Assembly: GCA_021292105.1 (NCBI GenBank)
Contig: CM037857.1
Span: 30,804,365-30,868,364, forward strand
Direction: 5' to 3'
DNA length: 64,000 bases
Source of the DNA: Anadara kagoshimensis
Lineage: Eukaryota; Mollusca; Bivalvia; Arcoida; Arcidae
This document shows positions 48,733 to 60,700 of this stretch, piece by piece. The notes under the pieces were generated by a model, which was not told where the DNA came from, made no database searches, and saw nothing but the letters and a program-made list of their open reading frames with translations. The position numbers and the translations under genes were made by a program. Numbering within the stretch: position 1 is the first letter of the stretch; every line of letters starts with the position of its first letter.

Positions 48733-51700
48733 ATCAATCAAAGAAGCAGAACACCATAATGACAATTGTACGTAGTGTTATGTCTTATGCGTTAATTAAA
48801 ATACTCTTGTTTGTTCAATTACAATTACAAAAACGCTATCTTTTGATATATGACACATGTTAACATGTTTACAAATCAAAATCGGACAAACTTACCCATG
48901 TCCGAATCACAAGCCAGAAGGAAAGTAAAAACTTTCGAACTCACTAGTTAGGTCAGACGCGTGAACGTCCACCAATAAAACCGGATGCTCCGGTAGGGTA
49001 AGCACCTCCAGTTTAGCTAGCTACACCCGCCACGTGTGTAATCAAATTTTTGTGCACAAAATATGAAACTATGGGACGTCAAATATATCGAGGGTAATTC
49101 TGGACACAGAGACATTTAACTTATCAACAATACTGTGATGACGTCCATAATACTTTTTGAGGTAAAAAAATTTAACAGTCTTAAAAAGCATGTGCTCATA
49201 TGGAGAAAGGAACATCTATATATCTCAAACATTAAAAAAATACTTCACTTTTGCCATTTAAAAGGGGTACATATAGATAATAATGGGGTTCAGTTGGTGT
49301 TAACTTTAGTGAGGCCAATGATGCTCGAAATCAAAAGGGTTTTTTTTAGTATGAGCTATTAATACAATGCATGTTATGAACATTTACTGCACATGATGAA
49401 ATTAAATAAACGGATTATAATTTTGAATACCTGTATGTTCCGTTATTTTGGTACTGTTCAGGTAAAGCGGAGACCGATAATCTGCAATTAATAAAGATAG
49501 ACTTAGGATTAAGACACCTTGCCTCAATTATTACAGAAAATACAGAGAGTTTAAATATGTAATAGACTTAGGATCAACACCTTTTGCCTCAATTATGACA
49601 GAAAATGCAGAGTTTAAACATAATGGACATTAGGCGGGCACCGAGTCTGAAATTAATAAAAAACAGACTTAGGATTAAGACACTTTGCCTCAATTATTAC
49701 AGAAAATGCAGAGAGTTTAAACATATAATGGACATAAATCGGAGACCGAGTCTGAAATTAATAAAAATAGACTTAAGATTTACAGACTTTGCCTCAATTA
49801 TTACTAAAAATGCAAAGAATTGAAACATATGATGGACAGATCCATAGTTGTAATTAGCTTCTATCTTCTAAGCTGAATTTATTATAAATGTCTTCCATGA
49901 AAACGCAAGTATTTGATTTGTTTAACGTAATTATGTTGATGTCGGTCGAAATGTAAACAACACCCGTGTCATTAGCAGGTGACCTATATATCTAACGTTA
50001 AGGTCGTCACTATGAATTGTGAATGTATCTTGTTTACATAACTTTGTTCCTGTCTTTTTTATGGGAAAGATGATGCTCTATGTCATCAGCATGCGGGTTA
50101 TCACGCAATTTCTATATTTTTAATTCGGTTATTTTCGTAACGTATATCAGATTTAATCGCGAGTAGCTGAATTTAAAATTTAGCCATCGGGTTTTGACTA
50201 GCAATATAAATTTAAAGTGAATACTTCTAATACGCAAAAAGAATCTGAACGCGAATAAACGCAAAAATTGTGTTTATGCGAATAAAATAGGATTTTCGGT
50301 ATAAGAAAATTACTTGGCAGTGTAACTTTACAGAGTATCACTATGATCAGAAAAACTATACATAGTATCATTATGATACCAGCATGAATATTCGATAAAG
50401 GTAACAGGAAAAAACGGCTTCAATAGAAACTATGTGAATGACGTAACAACTCGTCTTTTGATTCGCCGATGTCAATTTTTCTTCTTAAATGAAAGAATAA
50501 AGAAATAAAGAATAAAGAAAGACTGTTCAGATAAATAAAAGTAAAATTAAACTTACCGGCATCTACGTGCACAACTAACGTTTCTCCTTCTTTTTTTGAC
50601 AAAGAAATAGCTTGAATTTTAACAATGTAATTTTTTCCCATTTCCATTCCTTTGATGATATATCTGCAAACTTCCTGTCATGAAAACACAAAATAATAGT
50701 CACATTACTCTACGACGATCCATACTTGATAGGATTTTCGTTGGTCATAAAACAAAATCAATTTATAAGTTTATCCAACGAAGCAAATAAATTATTGATG
50801 CAGTGATATTGCAAGTCCGGGCTTATCAAAGCCATAAAAAGCTTTATGGCCATCATCAGAACAGTGTTGATATGTATGATGTCTTTGTTTCAAAATTACT
50901 ATGGGTGTATTTGACATCCCATAGTTCAATGTTCCTTTTATTCTCAAGTTTTATTTAAAACGTGGAGCATGTTGTTAGCGAAACAGTAGGTGCTTACCCT
51001 TCTGGATAACTCGGTCTCACTCCCTAGTTTAAGGTCATTTGATACTTTCAACGTTTTACCTTGTTTTGGGTCTGTGATTTGGACATGGATGTGATTAATA
51101 ACACACATTTTATCTATTCTATAAAGATTGTAAACATTTTTTCATTAAATATATTTTTAATTTCCATGATGAATAATGTTTAACTGGAATAAATAACAAA
51201 ATGTTACACAAAGTTCCAAAATATTTAGGAATGAATTACCCCTCTTAGTGTTGTATTGCCATAGTGTGGATCTGTTGTTCCAGTTAAACGCAAGGGGGTC
51301 TGTTTCCTCCACCATACAGAGTACCCAACGATTCTGTTTTTCTGTGATGTATATAATGGTGGTTCCCACTGGACAATGACATCGCCTTTTGTTTCATTGT
51401 TTATCGAGTATTCCCTGAGAACTTTCCATTTAGCATTTCTTGGTGGTGCCGGAGCTTCAAAATTCAAATTTAACGAAATATACAATTTAGTAATTTGACA
51501 AACTGAAAACACGTTTATAAATATACTTGACAATGTAAAATTAACAATAATACCAACACGTGTTTCAAATAAAAATTAAAATTTTTCATTTGCTTAAACC
51601 TTTACAACATCAAGCCAAAATCACGCATTTTTTGTACAACGGCAAATACGCTTCGAAAATTAATATAATGAGAAATTGAGATCAAGTTTATAAATTTCAC

Positions 51701-54700
51701 ATATGCTTAAACTTTTATCAAATCACACATTTTCTGTGCATAAAGGCAAAACCTTTTCACAATGTAACCAAAAATAACTTTAATGCAAGGTGTAAATGAG
51801 GCATTTTCGTACTCAAGACACAAGGTTAAAAAGCTGATCGCGATTTATCCACAATTTATGATCAGTTTTATACTACTAACTACCCTAAATGCAAAGGGGT
51901 TGTGCTTTTATATGACATAATGATATCAACTTGAAACTGAATAATATGAACTTACCACAGATACTATAGTTGTAGTTTGTGGCATTTAAACAGTCTACTG
52001 TATAAAATCTAGTTTTAGTTTCGTCGTTTACTCCTTTCTCTGACTTCTCTTTCTTAAAACTCGGATCATCATAACTGTGCATTGTGATAGTATAATTACA
52101 ACCGAATCTCAGTTTGTTGATCCAATACTCATTTACTGGATGTGTCTTTAAAAGAGAAGAACACTTAAAATTCAACATGGAATTTTGGATACGAGAGACA
52201 CATTGAATTTTAAGCTAACATAATAGCTAATTAAAATACGAACCAAATCGTTTACAGATACACAGATACATAAAGACCTTTTTATAAAAAAAGTCAGAGA
52301 GTCCAAGGACTCAAATCAGAGCCTTAATGACTAAAATCAATTAAAATTTAAAAATTTAAATAGACACTGTACAGGGGACTGCTTTTTAATTGTTCCAAAT
52401 CCCATAGTGAAAGAGGGACTGTAAAACTCTGTGGACCTACCAATTTAAGATGCAGTTACGTCTTTGTATTTTCATTTCAATTGAAACAAATCATTTGTGT
52501 CAGGTTCTTTTAGTGATGGTTAAGAACAATGTAATTGCTCGACAATATGTGTCTTCAGGACATGTTGGTTTTCAAACAAGTAGAAAATTTATTGATTGGA
52601 TGAATGTGGTTTTCAGTTCAAGACAAGTATATATCACTAATATCGAGACGTCACCAGCTAAAGGTGGAATGCCGCAGGAATTTTTAACTTTGCTGTGCGC
52701 TGAGCGCAATTTGCGAAAGGGGTTCTTCAACGTGCCATTGGACATAGGTTTTTAACGTTTCGTCCCCCTGGCTGATTTCTAAATACCAAGTGATTGGAAA
52801 GAGAAGCGTATCTACCTATTTTCAAGTCTTGTTCAACAAACGATTTTCAACATACACAGCCAGCTGTCTACCACTGAGCTACGGTAGTGGTCTTAATCAA
52901 AAACAAACATACTAATCCATGTCCGAATCACAATCCAGAAGCAGAGTAAACACTTTGGAACTGACAAGCTAGGTTAGACATGTGAACTTCCACTAAGGAG
53001 GCCGAATGCCCCGGAAGGGTAAGCATTTCCTGTTTAACTAGCTGCACCCGCCACGTATGTAATTAAAATTGTGTGAAAGGAACATGGAACTACGGAACTT
53101 CAAATATATCCAGGGCAATCCTGGACACAGAGACACAACAATACTATGATGACGGCCATAAAACTTTTAAGGAGCCTTGATAAGCCTAGGCTTCCAATAT
53201 TCCTGAGTCAACAATTTATTTGCAAGCAGCCTGCTTCGTTGTACAAAGTCCCTTAGTGGAAACAAGCTCTACCATAGCGTTTTAATTAGGAAACAAATAC
53301 ACCATAAGCAGGAGAAGCAGGTATATTGCTACATAGAAAAGGAAAGATGACAAAGGAAAAATTGAAGTAATCACGTTTGTTCTAAAGTTTCAAATATAGC
53401 CTTTCGCGGGCGTAATAAACAAATACAAAAATGTTTTAATTGCAGATGTTTTTCATTTATTTCGCTCATTTCGCTCATTCGATACTAGAAAGAAGTTGAA
53501 GTTGAATTCAATAGTCAAATCTGTATTGCATGGATACAAGGTCTGTTAATTATAATTTTTGATTTAAACAGCTGCTAACTTTCTAGCCCAAATTCAAATA
53601 AAAGGAGTTCAACAACAATTTTATCAATATGATTTCTATTTAAGGAATTAACTGATGAAACAAAATATTCTAAAGGGATATCTACATGTATTGAGACTGG
53701 GTAAAACATTCCCAATTAAGAGAGATACAGACTTAGACAGTAGACACCAATTCTAAAGGGAGATTTCGTATGTGAAAAATCTGCGTTATATATGAGATTT
53801 CAAAATGAATGGTATTACTGGAAACGTGGTTATTTTTGCGAGTGGAAATATTTGCGAAATCGGACCTAGGTTTTGTTGAAATTTTCACGAGTGGGTAACT
53901 TTTGCGATCTTTTTTAAATCGCAAAGCAGAGAAAATTTTCACTTTGCGAAAATAACCACGTTAACAGTATTCATTTGCACGTTTACAGTATTTTTATGCT
54001 AAAATACATGTTTGTCCTTTTATTTTTACCATTTAAACGTCTTAGAAATATTTGGATAGCCAAAATTTTAGTCCAAGCACGACTGATAAGGAATATATTC
54101 CGAAAAGGTCGTCTAGTTCCGAAACATTTAAACAGGCTTGATACCAATCACGTACATTCCGGATATTTATAAATAACAAACATGACGATCCATGTCAAAT
54201 ATATTATAAAAATACAGCTAACATGTTTTCTAATAAAGTTCAGTTCAAGTGAGTATGGTATTCTTTTTGAATTGATATTTTAGCTATGTAGGTATTTCAA
54301 CGAACTCCTCTATAGAACAATGTAATACATATCGCCCGTGCAGTCAGCTTACTTTTTGTAATCATAATTTGAAAATGAAAAAAAAACTTATAAAAAGTAA
54401 AGTTGTATTATACCTGATTGCGTTAATAAAATATATCTAACTGATTAATATATATGTCTATATTTAGGTAGGCGTGAAACAATACAATACTAAATATTTT
54501 TTCGTCAACAAAGCTAAAATTTTACTCCCCTGTGGTTTGATGCGACAAAAAGTTTTACTTAATTGTAAAATCTTGTACTATTTAAATAAAGTGTGGTTTT
54601 AATTTTATTTTAGAAAGCTGATAATTTCTCGAATACAAACAAATAAGAAAAGGTGAAAACTAAATCATAAAAAATATTCAATTTTTTAATATTACAAAAG

Positions 54701-57700
54701 AAATCTTATGTTTTCAATCGACAGGGACTTTGTATCAGGAATACTATAATTATATAGTGTAGATATTATTATTTGACAAAACACATGCCCGGATTTTCTA
54801 ATTATAATTCGAACTTACAATAGGTTGTTTTTGTTATAATATGGCGCATTTGTGTTTTATTGTTTTTTAGTTTTTAAGTATTTTACAACATGTTATGTTT
54901 TGGATATATAAAAAAATTCTTAATGCAAATATTATATTTATCATTGGAAATTGCAAAATATTGTTTTCATAAAAGTATGGCGCCATTCTCTGATCTTAGG
55001 TTTGGTTTCTTAATTATTTTAAACAATTGGAGAAATGTAAAATCCTTTTTCAAAGGAAAAACATTTATGCAGCTGATTCACTGTTTCAATCAATATCTAA
55101 AAAACAATGCACTACAAACTTAAATCATATAAGAACTTTTGATAAAAAATATTGAGACAATTGTAGTTTTCAAATCGCTAAAATATCAAATACTAGTACA
55201 TGATCTCGGTCCTTTTATATTTGTCATTTCAACATCTTAAAAATATTTGGATTTAAAAAATGTTAGTGCTGGCGCTACTGACAAGGAATCTTTTTCCAAA
55301 ACGGCGTTCTAGTCCTGAACAATTAAGTTACTGTATATTGCTTTATTTTCACGGTGTTAAATTTTCGCGGTTTGACGATAACTAATGTACTCTCGGCGAC
55401 ATATTTTCGCGGTTTTATCTGAAGGAAAACGACCTTATCAAGAGTAATGGACTGGTTATACTCATGTATTTTCCACAACGAAGTTTAAAAATTAAAAAGT
55501 AATTGTAGTAATAATAAGGTTTTTGGTCACAAAATGATTATGGTGAAAATAAATCTGATGCTTGTCCATAGTCAGTCGTGTTATGACCAATGACTCAAAT
55601 ATTTGTTATGTCTTCTGTCTTGATTATTTGCTCTTTCATTACATTTTATTTTTCGCGCTGTTTATATAAGCTGTTGCAAAGTATATTTCTTTTTTAAACA
55701 TGTAACAAATACATTCAAATTCTGTACTTTTGTCCATCACGGGGATAAAGGACGCAATTTGTCTCAGTGGTGTGGTTTGAATATCCGTTTTAAAAGCATT
55801 ATTGTCATTCTTACCCGTATTTCCTCAGCAGCATAATTCGATTTTTCAGGACCACATGTTGACATCCAATATAATCTGTAAAAACACGGGGGTCCTGTCG
55901 GAAGAAAAAAATATGGAAATTATTTCGAGAGCAAATACGGTTATAGATTAAGGTCGTATAAACAGGAGGCAATACGAAGTCAGTTTTTTATAAACTGTTT
56001 CCTTTGTAGTCTGTAATATCAATAACATACCAAAACATATACGAATGAAAAGGTTTTAAATGAAAGACGAACATACTAATACATGTCAAAATTACAATCC
56101 CAAAGGAAAGTATAAAAATTGAAACTGACAAATTTGGTTAACCTGCACTTCCACCTGGAAAGTGAGGCCGGTGCTCTAAATTGGTTAGCATCTACAGTTC
56201 AGCTAGTTTCACCCGCAAGGTGTGCAATTAAAATGGTAATGAAAGGAACATGTAATTATGGGATATATTTTATCTTCAGGGTGATTTTGGAAACACAGAC
56301 ATCATTCATATTAACAATATTATGATTACGGCAATAAAACACTCTGAGGTCCTTGTTAAAATCTTTAATAAGCAAGATCAGAAAATGTTCTTATCATCTT
56401 TGAATCATAATTTTTTTTTGTAAAATGTAAACTTTGATGCACATAAATGAATAATCTCCACGAAATACATGCCACGAAAACTTACCTACATTTGGTTCCC
56501 ATACCAATTTTGCACTTATAGATTTGCGGAAATACAACTGGTGAACGATGCGCATATTCTTTGGTGGTTTTGATTGAAAACTTGCTGTAATTTAAAGATA
56601 TAAAAATCGAAATTTCAATTTTAAATTCGACTATATTATAATACAATGCAAATCTTTAAGAAAGAAAGGTTTGAAAAAGGAAACCAAAATCATGTAAATA
56701 AATACTTCGATATCATCAGATTGATTGGATTGATCGATTTGTAATAATAAAAATAAAGGTAATCAAAAGTAGCATGAAGCTCTAAAGCTTTATGAAAAGC
56801 AAACATGAAATTCCATGTCAAAATTGCAATTCTAAAGCAAAGGTAAAAACTTTGAAACTGGCAAATTAAGTTCCACTAGGGATGTGAGGTCGGGTGTCTC
56901 CTGATGAGCTAGCTAAACTCGCCAGGTATGTAATCAAAGTTGAGCAATAAATTAATTTGGAAGTATAGGACCTCATGTCGAGGACGTTTTTGGAAACAGA
57001 GACATAATACTTATGAACGATATTGTGACGACCGCCCATAAAATAATATCGTTGTGTCAACTATCTATTTGTAAGCAGCTCGATTTGTGTGTATAAAGTT
57101 TCCGTCGTTGTTACAAACTCTATTATAGCGTATATCTAATACGCATATTCTCGCAAGTACTTTTTCTTTTACTTACCTGGTAGGGTTTTTATCCATTTTG
57201 ATTTTACGGGTGGTATGATGATACCCCTACTATACACTGCCGTAATTCTAAATCGGTATTCAGTGTCAAAATTTAAATTATTTATCGGCACAAATGAAAG
57301 GTTTGTCTGAAAAAAGCAGATGATATAAAAACACAATACTAATCGAAATAAAAGAAAAATACCAAATCCATTAGCAACATGTCAAATATAAGTTATATAA
57401 ACTTACATGCTTGTGTATATAATTAAAACTCGATGAAATAAGTTGAAATAAGACATATTGAAAAGTATTCATGTATCAATTTTAGGCAATACATTGAAAA
57501 GATTACGAGCCATTGTAAGTATTTGAAACAAAACTGGTTATAATATTGTTTGCAGGCTTCAAACATTCCACACCAAAAAGGTTTATAAATAAGACCACAA
57601 AAATACTCCGTAGTGTACTAAACTATGAACCAACATGCCTTGCATGTATAACACTTAATATGTTCGTGTTCACAGTAAATGGTTGTAAAAATGTCAATAG

Positions 57701-60700
57701 TGTTCAAATTATTAAAAAGAAACAAAACACATAAATGAACAACAGGCGACAACTCATTTGATACAGTGATACACACAGAAATACAGGAGTTCTTCCTTTG
57801 TAAATGTTTGATTATACCAATAAAATACTAAAACTGAGAACAAAACTCTTAAAGCTGATAATGACAACTTGCGCATTAAAATTGATGACCTTGAGCAGTA
57901 TTCTAGGCGAAATGCAATTAGAATATCTGGAATTCCAGAAAACTCCGACTCGGAGGACACCGACGACATAGTCAAGAAGGTCGTAAGCGATTTGGGCATA
58001 TCGATCAAGGATGAAGACATTGATCGCTCTCATCGCACCGGACGTCCCAAACAAGGCTACCATAGGCAAGTTCTAGTAAAATTCACGAACTACCACATAA
58101 AACGGCGCATTCTTAAGTCTCAGGCTGCTTTGAAAAATACCCCCAATCTGCGGAACATATTTATTAATGAAGACCTCACCAAACGTAGGCAAAATCTATT
58201 TAAAAGTGCACGAAAATTATTTCTAGATGGAAAACTTAATAAAGTCTGGACCTGGGACGGTAAAATCTTCGTTACCAACTCAACTAATACAAAATTTCGA
58301 ATAGACTCATTAGAAGATTTGGACCGCTTTCGCGATGGCAACTCACCCAATGCTGACCGCACGGACACAGACTCTACTGACACAGCTAGGAACTAACACG
58401 TTTCGTGTCTATGACACACCCTGTTGACTTTTCAGGGGCTATACGTTCCTCAGTGGTTAACGTTTTCAGTGTTAACCATATGTATATACTTTAGTTTTCC
58501 GTGTTGGTGCAAGTTAAAACTGGATTATCCCAATGTACATTTGTATTATATAATTTATGTCCCTTGCAATAGGCTGTCCTCGATCTGATTACAGTAGTGT
58601 ATATCGTTAACTCCAATACTGGGGGTTTTAACATTTATACATTGAACACGAACACCGATTATTAAATATGAAAGTATAACCTCCTATAGTAGAATTTATA
58701 ATAAGATGATACACTCTGGAACCGGACCGTGGACAACCTTAATGCATAAGCTATATCACATGTCTATGATCTTAAGTTGGTTTTCATTTTAATTTTCATT
58801 ATAAATATAATCACATTATTCACCATCAGATATCTTTATTATCTGTTAATTGTTCTGTCTCTCTGGCCCAGTTCTACACTATTCTACACTTTTCTTACTT
58901 CCTAATTTATACAATGTTTTTCTTATTGTTTTCTATTTTCCATTTATTTATTACTTTTATTTTTTTCTTTCCATCTTTTTCTTCTGTTACTTTTTACAGT
59001 GTTTCATTTGACCTTTGTTTTTTTACATCAGTGTACCACAACAAGTTTTTTCTTTTTATGTATATACATGTTTTCTATAACTGTGTATCAAGTATACTAT
59101 CCAATACTGCCCGACATTTCCTGCATTACATCCCCGGTATTACTTAATTTATAATGACTGTATCACTGAATATTTATCGGGCTCGTATTGGAAGTTATAA
59201 TATGCGCCATTTACGCGTTAGTACAATAAAAAACATGTCACCCAATTCTTTTACAATTTATTTGTTATATACCTGCATAATGTTGATTGTTTATGGTATA
59301 AGATTATGTATTGTTATTATAATCTTGTTTTTTCTTGAGTTATGTACACGGGTAGATACATCACTCATCACAGTGGTATTTGTAATTACTTCCCTTGTAT
59401 CAAGGTCAACTCTGTCCTGTTCTTATGACATGCTTGATAAAGTATATATTTTTGATTTCCTGAAGAAAATAATTTTTTCTATACATGACACTATCTTAGT
59501 AATTTTGATTGCTGCGTGTATTTATAATATTTTGCACAAATGTGGTGATATACATAAAAACCCTGGTCCAGGCACCGATTCAGAAACCTTCGATTCTACA
59601 TCATGTGACGATTTATCAGACCCCTCTATTGAATTATTCTCTCAAAAATATCTCACAATCCTTCATCTAAATGTACAAAGTATTTTACCCAAACTTGAAA
59701 GCATACGAACCGAGCTTAATTCTTACGACATTCTTTTATTTACAGAAACATGGTTGACACCCGACACTGACGAATCGGACATAACAATTGACGGATATCA
59801 CAAACCACTACGTTTTGAAAGAAATAACAAAAGGGGAGGGGGTTTGTTGGCATATGTCAGTAAATATATTTATTGTAAACCTAGACCAGAACTCAATGTT
59901 TATGGAATTGAATGTCTTTGGTTGGAAATGTTCATAAGAAACAAAACATTACTAGTAGGTGCATTTTACAGACCTCCTGATTCGGACGTTTCTGTATGGG
60001 ACAAAATTATGCATTCCATTGATCTCGCTTCAAATCTTAACCCCGACTATATGGTCATAACTGGTGACTTTAATGAAGACCAATTGTCCAATTCTAATAA
60101 GAAAATAAGTAATATATCACAAACGTTTAATCTCACTCAGCTTATCAAAGAACCTACACATTACTGGGATAATTCGGCCTCCCTTTAGATCTTTTCCTCA
60201 TAAATGACGAAACTATAGTGATTAACAGTGGTGTGGGTGAATCTTTTTACGATGTCAATGTTAGATATCACTGTCCCATTTTTCTTGTCTTGAATATTGA
60301 GAAACCACAGAAATTTCTATCCAACGAACTATCTGGTATTACAACCAAGCTAATTGGGATTTATATAGGGAGAACCTTTTAGATACTAATTGGGATTTTA
60401 TAAATGATGATAATTTGAATAATACTGCTCTTCGCATTACAAACATTATAAAAGAAGCTGCTTCAAAATATATACCTAATAAACAAGTAACAGTTAGACA
60501 TAACGACAAGCCTTGGATGCATAATAATATAAGAAAATTAATAAGAAAACGTAAGAGATTCATAAAAAGGCTAAGAAAAGTAATGAAGTTGCTCACTGGG
60601 CTGATTTTAGAAAAATAAGAAATAGGTGTATTACTGCTTGTAGATTAGCCAAAGAACAATACTACACTAAAATGACTGAAAAATTGTGTTTGGTAAGCTT

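Noticed and set aside
52450-52755. 101-codon plus-strand frame
   Set aside because: Lies largely over an S1 SINE read in the wrong direction.
55875-55886. Nearer splice acceptor (tttttacag) for the 55.8-kb RTK exon
   Set aside because: It breaks the phase with the upstream exon; the acceptor at 55,895 keeps the frame and a sensible FN3 sequence.
58120-58383. Minus-strand frames over LINE ORF1
   Set aside because: Shadows of the plus-strand ORF1, which has the conserved family blocks.
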